Shown: positions 36,511 to 46,264, counted from the stretch's first letter. The stretch: DNA of 58,573 nucleotides from JBBRXJ01 sp038248505 (GCA_038248505.1 JBBRXJ010000007.1:1-58573); one strand, 5' to 3'. Made by a program: numbers and translations. Notes: generated from the letters alone by a model not told the origin.

Positions 36511-37817
36511 ATGAAACGGCAGAAACTTGAAGAGCTAGTAATTTGGAAACAATCTGAAACCAGAAAGCCTTTAATTATGAAGGGAGCAAGGCAAGTGGGT
36601 AAAACCTGGCTAATGAAAGAATTTGGCAGAACTAGCTATAAACAAACCGTTTATGTGAATTTTGAAAAAAAATAAATCACTGAAAACATTATTTGAAGGT
36701 GATATAGATATTCAGAGAATTATAACCGCTTTGCAAGCAGAAACAGGTACAACAATTGAGTCTCATAATACTTTAATTATTTTTGATGAGATACAAGAAG
36801 CTGCAGGGGCTTTTAATGCATTAAAACATTTCCAGGAAGATGCTCCGGATTATCATTTAATAGCAGCCGGATCATTGTTGGGTGTTGCATTAAATGCTCA
36901 CACTTCCTTTCCAGTTGGGAAGGTGGCATTTATGGATTTGCATCCGTTAAACTATCTTGAATTTCTTGATGCCGTGGGCGATTCAGCATTAAAAGACATG
37001 CTTGTAAGTAATGATTGGAAATCGATTACCGCATATAAACAGAAGTGCATTGAGCGCTTACGACAATATTATTATGTAGGAGGTATGCCTGAAGTGGTTT
37101 TGCGCTTTTCTGAAACCCACAACTTTACACAAGTTAGGGAATTACAAAAAAAATATTTTAGAAGCCTATGGTCAGGATTTTTCAAAATACGCACCATTGA
37201 ATGTTGTGCCACGTATACGCATGCTGTGGAATTCAATACCTGAGCAGCTTTCAAAAGAAAATCGCAAATTTATTTATGGTGCAGTGAAGGAGGGTGCGCG
37301 TGCGAAAGATTATGAATTGGCTCTATCGTGGTTGGTTGATTGCGGATTAGTACATAAGGTTTGCCGTGTTAAAAAACCTTCAATGCCATTAATGGCATAT
37401 GAGGATAGAAATGCTTTTAAACTTTTTTTAGTTGATGTGGGTCTACTAGCAGCAATGGTTGATTTAGATGCACGAACCATTCTGAATGGCAATGAGATAT
37501 TTACAGAGTTTTAAGGTGCATTAACAGAGCAATTTGTTATACAGCAATTAGAAACTACACCCAATATAGTTATTTATTATTGGACAGCCGAAAATGCAAC
37601 TGCAGAAGTTGATTTCGTAATTCAATTTAATGGTGAAATAATACCAATTGAGGTAAAAGCCGAAGAAAATTTACAAGCATAGAGCTTGAAAATATTTTAT
37701 GAAAAGTATAATCCCAAAATATTTTTTAGAACCTCAATGACCGATTACCGAAAACAGGATTGGTTGATTAATGTTCCATTGTATGCGATTGGGAGTTTGG
37801 AGAAGGAAATTAACTGA
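36511..37817 (+). pseudogene. Broken AAA ATPase with DUF4143 (two frameshifts, two stops)
   Basis: Ancestrally about 430 residues of the AAA_14/DUF4143 family. Walker A GARQVGKT (near residue 25-32), Walker B LIIFDEIQE and the DUF4143 part (APLNVVPRIRMLWNSIP; AEVDFVIQFNGEIIPIEVKA) are all recognisable across the interval in successive frames. The first break is +1 in an A8 run at 36665-36672, the second is +1 in an A8 run at 37146-37153, and in-frame stops then occur at 37512 (TAA, probably from AAA) and 37680 (TAG, probably from AAG). The final TGA is at 37817. These ATPases are often mobile-associated and of unclear function. Confidence 0.88.
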
Positions 37818-38142
37818 GACTGTTAAAATAATTGACTGATTCTATTAGTCAGATTCACTTGTCAAATAAAGTGCTTTTTATCTTAATTAGTGAGGATGAA
37901 ACCTAGTATGCTGCAATGAATGTTCTTATAAACACCATTGCATAAATGTTTAATGAATAGAATGTATTGTAAATCAAATGTTATGCTTTATGACATATGT
38001 TTGTGGTGGTTTTTTGTGATGAAAAGTAAAATACGATCATTTATATCTAATAGAAAGATATTTAGTTTGTTATATTTTACTGTTGATTAATTCCTCTCAG
38101 CTTTCTAGAAAAACAACCATTAAATCAATATATTTGCCGAAT
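37818..38142. other. Intergenic upstream of dnaX
   Basis: 325 bp, AT-rich. A TATATTTG box at 38129-38136 ends six bases before the dnaX ATG at 38143. If used, dnaX mRNA would be almost leaderless. No other element seen. Confidence 0.4.
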
Positions 38143-39894
38143 ATGGAAAATTTCATTGTTTCAGCACGAAAATATAGGCCGGATATCTTTGATTCGGTTG
38201 TAGGTCAGGAGTCTATCACCCGAACCTTAAAGAATGCCATTCGTAGTAATCATTTGGCCCACGCGTACTTGTTTTGCGGGCCTCGTGGGGTTGGTAAAAC
38301 TACTTGCGCGCGTATTTTTGCTCGTACCATTAATTGCATGAACCTTACCGATCAAACGGAGGCGTGCAACGAATGTGAATCATGTCAGTCGTTTAAAGAG
38401 ACCCGTTCATACAATATTCATGAGCTCGATGCTGCATCGAACAACTCGGTTGACGATATACGAACCATTATTGATCAGGTGCGCATACCGCCCCAAGTTG
38501 GAAAATACAGCATTTATATTATTGATGAGGTTCATATGCTCTCAGCTCAGGCTTTTAATGCTTTTCTTAAAACATTAGAAGAGCCACCTGCACATGCTAT
38601 TTTTATCCTTGCTACTACAGAGAAGCATAAGATTATACCAACAATACTTTCTCGTTGTCAGATATTTGACTTTAGTCGTATACAAATTAACGATATTGTA
38701 AATTATTTGGAGCGTATTTCTAAAAGCGAGGTGGTAACCTATGAGCGCGATGCTTTTAATATTATTGCTCAAAAAGCTGATGGTGGAATGCGCGATGCAT
38801 TATCAATTTATGATCAGATTGTTAGTTGCTGCGGAAACTCAATTACTTACAAAGATGTAATTGATAATCTTAACGTCCTGGATTATGACTATTATTTTAC
38901 TTTGGTTGAGAATTTTATATCTAATAATATCGGCCAAACCTTATTAACTTATAATGATATTATTAATAATGGTTTTGATTCGCGCAACTTTATGGTGGGT
39001 TTAAGCAGTCATTTCCGCGATTTATTGGTTGCTCGTGATGCTGTTACACTCCAATTACTTGAAGTTGGTGAGAATATACGTGAACGCTATTTGCATCAAA
39101 CGGCTGAGAGTTCAGAAGAGTTTCTCTTATCTGGACTAGAGATTCTAAGCAAGGCCGATGTTACATACGGAATGAGTCGTAACAAACGCTTACATGTTGA
39201 AATAGCACTAATTCAGCTATGTTCTATAACGGCTTTAAAAAAAAAGTCTGAACCTGAACACTTAATTGTTAACCCGAATCTTTGCAATGCTGTTCCAGCC
39301 GTAGCTCCAGCTGCATCAACTCCTGCTGTTGCTCGAACTCAATCAGCTGCACAAGCACCAAGCGTTCGTACAGTTCAAGTGCCTACTCCTGTGGCGACTC
39401 GTACCATATCGCCCATGCCGAGTATTAGTATTAAAGATGCATTAAAAGGCACAAAACCCTTAGTTAGCAAAGAACTTGAAGTAGTTATTGAAGTTGACAC
39501 ATGTAAAACAGGACTCATAAGTGAGAATTCATTTACCCCCGAACAGTTGGCGGATGCATGGATGGAATATGCCAATAAATTGAAGACGGATCAACCACGT
39601 ATGTCAATGACACTCTTAGCCCGCAAACCTGAATTAAAAGGGAATTGGGAAGTTGAGTTTAGTGTCGATAATCATTTACAAGCAGAATCGCTTACAAAAA
39701 GTAAACCAGAGTTGTTGCATCACCTTAAAAGCAACCTTAATAACGAGTCAATTCTGTTAAATGTCGTGGTACGTGAGGATAGCGCTACCCCTTCTAATAA
39801 ACTTTATACTGCAGAAGATAAGTTGAATCATCTAATAAAGAAAAATCCCGCACTCGATAAGTTACGCCAGCAGTTTAATCTTGATTTTGATTAA
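38143..39894 (+). CDS. dnaX: DNA polymerase III subunit gamma/tau
   Basis: 583 residues from the ATG at 38143 (MENFIVSARKYRPD); the longer frame to 38083 is unlike the family. AAA+ clamp-loader core: Walker A GPRGVGKTTC, zinc module with CNECESC, the EVHMLS segment and the sensor ILATTEKHKIIPTILSRC. Domain III ends near residue 364. A long Ala/Pro/Val-rich linker (about 385-430) and a tau-type C-terminal region follow. At 39237-39246 the sequence AAAAAAAAAG lies in frame as codons AAA AAA AAG; the heptamer A AAA AAG matches the E. coli dnaX frameshift site. A -1 shift gives Val369 then TGA. Confidence 0.95.
   Translation: MENFIVSARKYRPDIFDSVVGQESITRTLKNAIRSNHLAHAYLFCGPRGVGKTTCARIFARTINCMNLTDQTEACNECESCQSFKETRSYNIHELDAASNNSVDDIRTIIDQVRIPPQVGKYSIYIIDEVHMLSAQAFNAFLKTLEEPPAHAIFILATTEKHKIIPTILSRCQIFDFSRIQINDIVNYLERISKSEVVTYERDAFNIIAQKADGGMRDALSIYDQIVSCCGNSITYKDVIDNLNVLDYDYYFTLVENFISNNIGQTLLTYNDIINNGFDSRNFMVGLSSHFRDLLVARDAVTLQLLEVGENIRERYLHQTAESSEEFLLSGLEILSKADVTYGMSRNKRLHVEIALIQLCSITALKKKSEPEHLIVNPNLCNAVPAVAPAASTPAVARTQSAAQAPSVRTVQVPTPVATRTISPMPSISIKDALKGTKPLVSKELEVVIEVDTCKTGLISENSFTPEQLADAWMEYANKLKTDQPRMSMTLLARKPELKGNWEVEFSVDNHLQAESLTKSKPELLHHLKSNLNNESILLNVVVREDSATPSNKLYTAEDKLNHLIKKNPALDKLRQQFNLDFD
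39237..39250 (+). promoter_or_regulatory. A9-G slippery site in dnaX (predicted gamma/tau switch)
   Basis: Nine A then G, in phase as AAA AAA AAG. A -1 ribosomal shift, or polymerase adding one A (A10), reads GTC then TGA and ends at residue 369. Loss of one A (A8) reads AGT CTG AAC CTG AAC ACT TAA and also stops. So every slipped form ends just past the ATPase core. I see no strong stem-loop downstream. Confidence 0.65.
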
Positions 39895-40121
39895 AGTTTA
39901 CTAAAGACGAGATCAATCTGTTTAAAGCCAATCATCCTATTCTGTTAATCATTCGTCACGTCATACTGTCTAATCATTTGTATTCTCAATACTATGTGAT
40001 TAATTTTGAAAGAAATTGAATCAAAATTCCTATTTTTACCCCCGTTTTTTATTAGCTAAAAACATCGTTATAAAGAAACATAGATTTCGTAAAAGAATTA
40101 TTAACTCAGAATAATACTATA

Positions 40122-41348
40122 ATGGGCGGACAAAAAATTACCATTTCAAACGGGGTGCTAAATGTACCAAATAATCCAATTATACCTTTTATTGAAGGTG
40201 ATGGCATTGGGCCTGATATTTGGCATGCATCGCAAATTGTTTTAGATGCAGCTGTTGAAAAGGCTTATGATGGTAAGCGTAAAATTGAATGGAAAGAAGT
40301 GTATGCGGGTGAGAAAGCCTTTAAAATGACTAATGACTGGCTACCTAAAGAAACAATAGATGTAATTCGCGAATACTTAGTGGCAATAAAAGGTCCGCTC
40401 ACAACACCCGTTGGTGGCGGTATACGTTCACTAAATGTGGCATTACGACAAATTCTCGATTTGTATGTTTGCCTGCGTCCGGTAAAATATTACAAAGGTG
40501 TTCCTTCGCCAGTAAAAGATCCAACGACTACCGACATGGTTATTTTTAGAGAAAATGCGGAAGATATTTATGCGGGCGTTGAATGGATGGCGGGTACTCA
40601 AGAAGTGAAAAAACTTATTGCTTTTTTACAAAATGAAATGGGGGTAAAAAAAATACGTTTTCCTGAAAGTAGTTCTATTGGTATTAAGCCAATATCAAAA
40701 GAAGGCACCGAACGTCTTGTTCGTGCTGCCATTCAATATACGATTGATCAAGATAAGCCTTCGTTGACATTTGTTCACAAAGGAAATATCATGAAATTTA
40801 CCGAAGGTGGTTTTCGCGATTGGGGTTACGCGCTAGCGAAGAGTGAATTTGGTGCGAAGGAAATTGATGGCGGCCCTTGGTGTTCATTTAAAAACCCTAA
40901 AACAGGTAATGAAATTATTGTTAAGGATTGTATCGCCGATGCTTTTTTGCAACAAATTCTTACACGACCTAAAGAGTATTCTGTTATTGCTACAATGAAT
41001 TTGAATGGCGATTATATTTCAGATGCCTTGGCTGCAATTGTTGGTGGTATTGGTATTGCACCGGGTGCAAATATTAATTATATAACGGGTCATGCCATTT
41101 TTGAAGCTACACATGGCACTGCCCCAAAGTACGCTGGTCTTGATCAAGTAAATCCAGGTTCTGTAATTCTTTCAGGTGTTATGATGCTTGAATATATGGG
41201 ATGGCAAGAAGCTGCTGATTTAATTGTAAAAGGAATTCAAGGTGCTATTCTTAATAAACGTGTAACATACGATTTTGAACGTTTGATGGAAGGTGCTACT
41301 AAGTTAAAGTGTTCTGAATTTGGTCATGAGATTGTTAAGAATATGTAA
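40122..41348 (+). CDS. icd: NADP-dependent isocitrate dehydrogenase
   Basis: 408 residues, E. coli-type homodimeric enzyme. Isocitrate to 2-oxoglutarate plus CO2 in the TCA cycle. Substrate segment GGGIRSLNVALRQ (with the serine that is phosphorylated in E. coli), Mg/substrate aspartates in the later part, and the NADP-selective Lys and Tyr in TAPKYAGLDQVNPGS. A TTTG at 40005-40008 and TATTTTTA at 40031-40038 (22-bp gap) resemble a -33/-7 pair with one mismatch in the -7 box. The next gene is a transporter 100 bp downstream. Confidence 0.96.
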   Translation: MGGQKITISNGVLNVPNNPIIPFIEGDGIGPDIWHASQIVLDAAVEKAYDGKRKIEWKEVYAGEKAFKMTNDWLPKETIDVIREYLVAIKGPLTTPVGGGIRSLNVALRQILDLYVCLRPVKYYKGVPSPVKDPTTTDMVIFRENAEDIYAGVEWMAGTQEVKKLIAFLQNEMGVKKIRFPESSSIGIKPISKEGTERLVRAAIQYTIDQDKPSLTFVHKGNIMKFTEGGFRDWGYALAKSEFGAKEIDGGPWCSFKNPKTGNEIIVKDCIADAFLQQILTRPKEYSVIATMNLNGDYISDALAAIVGGIGIAPGANINYITGHAIFEATHGTAPKYAGLDQVNPGSVILSGVMMLEYMGWQEAADLIVKGIQGAILNKRVTYDFERLMEGATKLKCSEFGHEIVKNM

Positions 41349-41448
41349 ATTTATTTGAACTGCTATATTTTGATTGAAAAGAAATAGATCATAATAAATG
41401 AGGTCTTTTGTGTTGTTTTCAAATATTAATATTTTTAAAAAAATAATT

Positions 41449-42855
41449 ATGAAAAAAAGTTTTATGAGTAGTTTGTTTAAATTACTTTTTGTTTTGGGAG
41501 GTTTACTCTTATTTCCGGTTATCACATTTGCTGCACAACAAGGCGTTGTGCCTTCTATTGGCGGTATTCGTTTGGAGTTTATTTTGTTTGCCCTTATTTT
41601 ATTAGGTGTAGCTGTTTTTCACGATCAAACATTTTGGGTGGCTATTATTGGTTTAACTGTAATTGTGGCATTCAAATTTATTTTTGATCCATCGTATCAT
41701 TTTGCAGAACATTTTTTTGGTGAGAATTCTTTGATTGAGCAATTATCAAGTAAAGAGATGCGTCAGGGTGAGTGGGGTATTATTCTCAATTTACTTGGAT
41801 TATTACTTGGTTTTGCAGTTCTTGCAAAGATATTTGAAGAGTCGGGGGTGCCTGAATCCTTACCAAAATTTTTACCATCAGACTGGAAAGGTCCATTCGT
41901 ACTCTTAATTTTTGTTTTTATTTTATCTTCTTTTCTTGATAATATTGCCGCCGCTTTAATTGGAGGTACCGTGGCCTTAGTTGTTTTTCGTGGTAAGGTT
42001 CATATTGGCTATATTGCAGCGATAGTGGCATCAAGTAATGCTGGTGGCTCTGGTAGTGTAGTTGGTGATACCACAACAACCATGATGTGGATTGATGGTG
42101 TAACTCCACTTCAGGTGGTGCATGCATTTATTCCTGCAGTAGTAGCTCTTATTTTTATGGCCTGGTTTGCTGCTCGTAAACAAAATGCATATCAGCCTAT
42201 TGTAAAAACAGATGAAAAAGCGGCTAAAATTTTATGGGTTAATATTATTTCTGTTGCCCTTATTCTGTTGGGTGCTATAGTTTCTAATTTCTATTACGAC
42301 ATGCCTGCATTAGGAGTTTGGATTGCAATTCTTATTAGTGCTGTTTTTATGAAAATGCCATGGAATGAAGTCCCTGGAGCAATAAAAGGCACCATCTTTT
42401 TGTTGTGTTTAGTAACATGCGCTTCATTAATGCCCGTTGAAACCCTGCCTGATGCATCATGGATTACTGCTTTTGCACTTGGTTTTATTTCAGCAGTGTT
42501 TGATAATATTCCGCTTACAAAGTTATGTCTTGAGCAAGGTCATTATGATTGGGGTGTATTAGCGTATGCTGTTGGATTTGGTGGTTCGATGATCTGGTTT
42601 GGTTCTTCAGCAGGTGTTGCCATAACCAATAAATTTCCGGAAGCCAGAAATGTTGTTAAATGGGTAAAAGAGGGTTGGTATGTTATTGTTGCTTACATTC
42701 TTGGTTTTGCTGTTATGATGTTTGTTATAGGATGGCATCCTACAAGTTCTAAATCTCATAAAGAGCCAGCTACTGAATGCCCTGTTAAAGATTGCCCTGC
42801 AAAAATTAAAGCAGATGCGCTTATGCAAAACACAGCTAGTTCTAGTTTAGAGTAA
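41449..42855 (+). CDS. Ion transporter of the ArsB/NhaD-CitMHS superfamily
   Basis: 468 residues from the ATG at 41449 (MKKSFMSSL), with an apparent signal-like first segment and about eleven more hydrophobic segments. Two inverted-topology re-entrant motifs are visible: SSFLDNIAAALIGGTV and AVFDNIPLTKLCLEQ, each with the DN pair of ArsB/NhaD-type carriers, and GGSGSVVGDTTTTMMW. It could be a Na+/H+ antiporter or a dicarboxylate/citrate carrier; the sequence does not decide. The tail has CPVKDCPAK, cysteine-containing and unusual. Position behind icd makes a carboxylate substrate attractive, but this is only inference. Confidence 0.85.
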   Translation: MKKSFMSSLFKLLFVLGGLLLFPVITFAAQQGVVPSIGGIRLEFILFALILLGVAVFHDQTFWVAIIGLTVIVAFKFIFDPSYHFAEHFFGENSLIEQLSSKEMRQGEWGIILNLLGLLLGFAVLAKIFEESGVPESLPKFLPSDWKGPFVLLIFVFILSSFLDNIAAALIGGTVALVVFRGKVHIGYIAAIVASSNAGGSGSVVGDTTTTMMWIDGVTPLQVVHAFIPAVVALIFMAWFAARKQNAYQPIVKTDEKAAKILWVNIISVALILLGAIVSNFYYDMPALGVWIAILISAVFMKMPWNEVPGAIKGTIFLLCLVTCASLMPVETLPDASWITAFALGFISAVFDNIPLTKLCLEQGHYDWGVLAYAVGFGGSMIWFGSSAGVAITNKFPEARNVVKWVKEGWYVIVAYILGFAVMMFVIGWHPTSSKSHKEPATECPVKDCPAKIKADALMQNTASSSLE

Positions 42856-42870
42856 TTTAAAAATATTGAG

Positions 42871-42904
42871 CAAGCCGGGTATTTTATATTCGGCTTGTTT
42901 TTTA
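42871..42904 (+). terminator. Intrinsic terminator after the transporter
   Basis: CAAGCCG (42871-42877) pairs with CGGCTTG (42891-42897), loop GGTATTTTATATT, then a T-rich tract. Confidence 0.8.
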
Positions 42905-42914
42905 TATATGTTGC

Positions 42915-44915
42915 ATGATTCCTATTAATAAACATAAATTATTATTTTATTCGCGCATTGCAGGATTAATCTTGTCAATATTTTTCTTGCTGTATTTTAT
43001 GTTTAGGGAATCGGCTCTTCGTTATGCCTTTAAAGCAATATCGCGTAAAGCATTGACAAGTCGAAATATCCAAATATCGGTTTCGGATTTGAAATTTAAT
43101 GGATTAAAAACGCTTGTTTTTTCCGATCTCTTAATTGTTTCTGCAAAAGACACTTTGTTTTGTGCCGATTCTATGCGAGTAAATCCTCGTTTATCCGTTT
43201 TGTTTGGCAGCAAACGTTTGCGATCATTCTATTTGAACAATGCTAAAGTGAATATTAAAGCGGAGTATTTGTGGAGGGCAGAAGGGATTTTTTTTAAAGT
43301 AAATTCAGATACTGCAAATGTTTTAACGGCCTCTAAAGATGAAGCTAATATTGATTTTGCTAATCTGATTTATTCCCTCATTAATAAAGCAACGTCTTTA
43401 ATACCGGCTCGTGTGGATGTGCTTAATACAAAAGTAATTTACACGAATGCCAATTTGTTTACCGAATTTTATTGCGAATCGTTTCATTTTAAGAGTCGTC
43501 ATTATGCTGCCTCATTATTTTTTAGAGATAATAAAGACAAACAAAAAATTATGCTTGAAGGTACAATTGACACCCGCAACCGAAATTTTAATTTAGTTTT
43601 AAGAAAGATTGAAGGTAAAACATTTCTTGTTCCTTATATTGAACCACGTTGGGATGCCAGATTGGGATTCGATTCTCTCAGCATGTCGTTTCATTATTCG
43701 AAAATAAAAAATGGCAAAATAACCTTGGATGGTTCGGCCTATGCCGTTAACTTTTTTGTTAAACAAAAAGCAGTTAGTCCTTACAACGTATTGTTTAAAA
43801 AAGGGAGTATAAATTTTAATATTCTTGCAGGCTCTAATTTTTTGGAGCTCGATAGTAGTTCCTTATTATCTTTTAATGGATTCTCTTTTAATCCATATCT
43901 TCGATTTGAGAAAGAGAATAAGGTACACTTAAAAATAGCAATACCTCGAAAAGATTTTGTTGCATCAACTCTTTTTGATGCCTTACCAGAAGGGCTCTTT
44001 ACGAGTTTTAAAGGCCTTAAAACAACTGGCGATTTATCGTACAGATTGTTTTTTGATGTTGATTTTGGAAATCCAGATAACTTGATATTTATTTCTGAAA
44101 TGAAGAACAAAGGAATGCGTATTCAACATTTTGGAAATGCAAACCTGCGCATGTTAAATGATACATTTACGCATCAGGTTTTTGATAAAGGAGAACTTGT
44201 GCGTGAAATCTTTGTGAGTCCTAGTAATCCATCATATCTTAAATTAGAGGATATTTCGCCTTTATTACGATACTGTGTTCTAACATCAGAAGATGGGAGT
44301 TTCTTTTATCACAATGGCTTTAATGAAGATGCATTTCGTTCATCAATAATAACAAATATTAAACAGAAACGCTTTGCTCGTGGTGGTAGCACCATAACTA
44401 TGCAGTTAGTAAAGAATACATTTTTAAATCGCAACAAAACGATTAGTCGTAAAGTGGAAGAGATACTTATTGTCTGGCTTATTGAGAACTATAGATTGGT
44501 GAGTAAGGAACGAATGTTTGAAGTTTATTTGAATATTATTGAGTGGGGTCCAAGTATATATGGAATAAAGGAAGCTTCAGAATTTTATTTTAAGAAATCA
44601 CCATCTGCATTAAATTTATCTGAAAGTGTTTTTCTTGCAAGTATTATTCCCTCGCCAAAGCGTTTTATGTATTCGTTCAAAGATGGAGTGCTGAGAGAAT
44701 CGCACAATTCATATTATCAGTTGCTCATTGGGCACATGCTTCATCGCAATCAGATTGGGCAGTCTGATACCTTTGGTGTTAATCCATTCATCTCATTAAA
44801 AGGAAGAGCGACAGATTTTATAAAAGCCGATACAATTGTATCAAACGACTCTTTGTTAATAGATAATCCATTTCAGATAATCGAAATATTTTCTACTCCA
44901 GAAAATATCGAGTAA
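42915..44915 (+). CDS. Membrane protein with C-terminal GT51 transglycosylase domain
   Basis: 666 residues. One N-terminal transmembrane segment (about 13-30), then about 400 residues that look like an AsmA/DUF3971-type beta-rich periplasmic region, then a GT51 peptidoglycan glycosyltransferase domain from about 430. The catalytic Glu lies in LTSEDGSFFYH; GGSTITMQLVKN, RKVEEILIVWLIE and YLNIIEWGPSIYGI are the other family motifs. There is no transpeptidase domain, so it only polymerises glycan. The AsmA-like head instead of a PBP is unusual and may couple wall growth to the outer membrane. Confidence 0.88.
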   Translation: MIPINKHKLLFYSRIAGLILSIFFLLYFMFRESALRYAFKAISRKALTSRNIQISVSDLKFNGLKTLVFSDLLIVSAKDTLFCADSMRVNPRLSVLFGSKRLRSFYLNNAKVNIKAEYLWRAEGIFFKVNSDTANVLTASKDEANIDFANLIYSLINKATSLIPARVDVLNTKVIYTNANLFTEFYCESFHFKSRHYAASLFFRDNKDKQKIMLEGTIDTRNRNFNLVLRKIEGKTFLVPYIEPRWDARLGFDSLSMSFHYSKIKNGKITLDGSAYAVNFFVKQKAVSPYNVLFKKGSINFNILAGSNFLELDSSSLLSFNGFSFNPYLRFEKENKVHLKIAIPRKDFVASTLFDALPEGLFTSFKGLKTTGDLSYRLFFDVDFGNPDNLIFISEMKNKGMRIQHFGNANLRMLNDTFTHQVFDKGELVREIFVSPSNPSYLKLEDISPLLRYCVLTSEDGSFFYHNGFNEDAFRSSIITNIKQKRFARGGSTITMQLVKNTFLNRNKTISRKVEEILIVWLIENYRLVSKERMFEVYLNIIEWGPSIYGIKEASEFYFKKSPSALNLSESVFLASIIPSPKRFMYSFKDGVLRESHNSYYQLLIGHMLHRNQIGQSDTFGVNPFISLKGRATDFIKADTIVSNDSLLIDNPFQIIEIFSTPENIE

Positions 44916-44922
44916 AACCCAA

Positions 44923-46179
44923 TTAAAAAACAGCAAGGCAATAAAGTCGTAATGCTTGACCGGTTGTATTTCTTGGGGCTATTGCATCTTCAAAATAAAA
45001 GGTTTCAAATCCAGCAATAAATTTTTTGGCAATTAAGGCTGAAGCAGCAAATCCAAAATCGAATGTATTGTAACCGCCATATGCAATGATAGGTTTTGCA
45101 ACGATATGCCAAGGTAATTCACAAGGAAGCGAAAGGCTTATACGTGGGATGTAATTTGCGTTCATCCTATATTTTATTGCGAGTGTGGCAAATATGCGAT
45201 TACTTAATTGCTGGGTGTATGATGTATAGAATAAAGTAGGTAGTGTTTTCGATGTGTTGCCCTGATTGTAATCAGCATTTAATATCGCAGGGATACTATC
45301 TCCATAGAAATTATTTATAAGCGAGTCCTGAAAAGAAATTAGGTCAGTAATGATTTGACCTTCAAAAGCCAGATTTGTATTGGACTGGTAGTGATCGATG
45401 TCCTTCCATTTGATAAAACCCAAATCATGTATGCTCAAATTTAATATATTTTGTGTGCCCGATGGTGTATATGAAAAGTCGAGATTTATTGCAGCGCCAT
45501 TTCCTCTAAAAGTAGCTGGCTGACGCTTTATTTCCCCATCCGTTAGTATATCCAAATCCCCAGTAAAATTCAAGCTATCTCCATCTTCAGAGGTAAAAAG
45601 GGATGCATCCTTAATACGCATTTTCTGATAGCGAGAACCTGATAGATAGCTTATTTGTGCTGAGAACCATTTATTTTTAAAATCTTTTTCTAAGCCTATT
45701 TTTATTTCTTCATATGCGAGATAATTGAAATTAAAATCAGAAAGATTGGCTGATTTGCCAGCGAAATATTTGTTGCCTTTGAAGATTAGATTAAATGCAT
45801 CATCACTAAATTCAGCATTAAATAATTCGGACGATTTTAATGCTGCGTTTAGTGTGAATCCCTTTATAATGTCTTTCCCCCTGTAAAAGCCTGATATTTC
45901 ATTGTAAAAACCAATCCGATTATGGCTTTTTAACTTTTCGTTCACTTCGTCTTTTGATGCATCATCAATGAGACCTTCTGCAAATGCATCGTCAATAAAT
46001 GAATTGGTTAATGCATTAGAACCCGCATCATATTCAATTGTAATGCCTCCTATATGCTTCCATTCCTTTATGCTTTTAGTTAATAAATACAAATCATCAT
46101 TTAAACCATTGATTTGTGCTGTAACAAGTTTACTAAGAAAAGCAAATGCGATAATTAGTTGGATTTTTTTTATATTCAT
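44923..46179 (-). CDS. DUF5723 family outer-membrane protein
   Basis: 418 residues, signal peptide ending VTAQ, with an alternating beta pattern along its length (for example GFTLNAALKSSELFNAEF and IFATLAIKYRMN). This matches DUF5723, a Bacteroidota-specific family of unknown function. Its stop lies only 7 bp from the convergent GT51 gene with no terminator between them. A CAAATATA box (TATATTTG on the minus strand) at 46257-46264 is about 78 bp upstream. Confidence 0.8.
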   Translation of the reverse strand: MNIKKIQLIIAFAFLSKLVTAQINGLNDDLYLLTKSIKEWKHIGGITIEYDAGSNALTNSFIDDAFAEGLIDDASKDEVNEKLKSHNRIGFYNEISGFYRGKDIIKGFTLNAALKSSELFNAEFSDDAFNLIFKGNKYFAGKSANLSDFNFNYLAYEEIKIGLEKDFKNKWFSAQISYLSGSRYQKMRIKDASLFTSEDGDSLNFTGDLDILTDGEIKRQPATFRGNGAAINLDFSYTPSGTQNILNLSIHDLGFIKWKDIDHYQSNTNLAFEGQIITDLISFQDSLINNFYGDSIPAILNADYNQGNTSKTLPTLFYTSYTQQLSNRIFATLAIKYRMNANYIPRISLSLPCELPWHIVAKPIIAYGGYNTFDFGFAASALIAKKFIAGFETFYFEDAIAPRNTTGQALRLYCLAVF

Positions 46180-46208
46180 ATTTTTATGGTAAACTCATAA
46201 ATTAATTG

Positions 46209-46227
46209 ATATATATATATATATATA
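46209..46227. repeat. (AT)n microsatellite
   Basis: About nine to ten AT units in the leader of the DUF5723 gene, between its candidate -7 box and its start codon. Such tracts vary in length by slippage and could change leader structure. Confidence 0.7.
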
Positions 46228-46256
46228 AATTTTTTGCGTTTTAATGACAGCATTAA

Positions 46257-46264
46257 CAAATATA
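46257..46264 (-). promoter_or_regulatory. Candidate -7 box for the DUF5723 gene
   Basis: On the minus strand TATATTTG, a full TAnnTTTG match, with the (AT) run between it and the ATG at 46179. Confidence 0.4.

Noticed and set aside
36665..36672. Programmed frameshift in the ATPase
   Set aside because: A second frameshift and two nonsense codons follow; productive recoding would need four events.
36662..37514. Two separate ORFs in the ATPase region
   Set aside because: They join into one DUF4143 ATPase when two single-base frame breaks are undone, so they are fragments and not genes.
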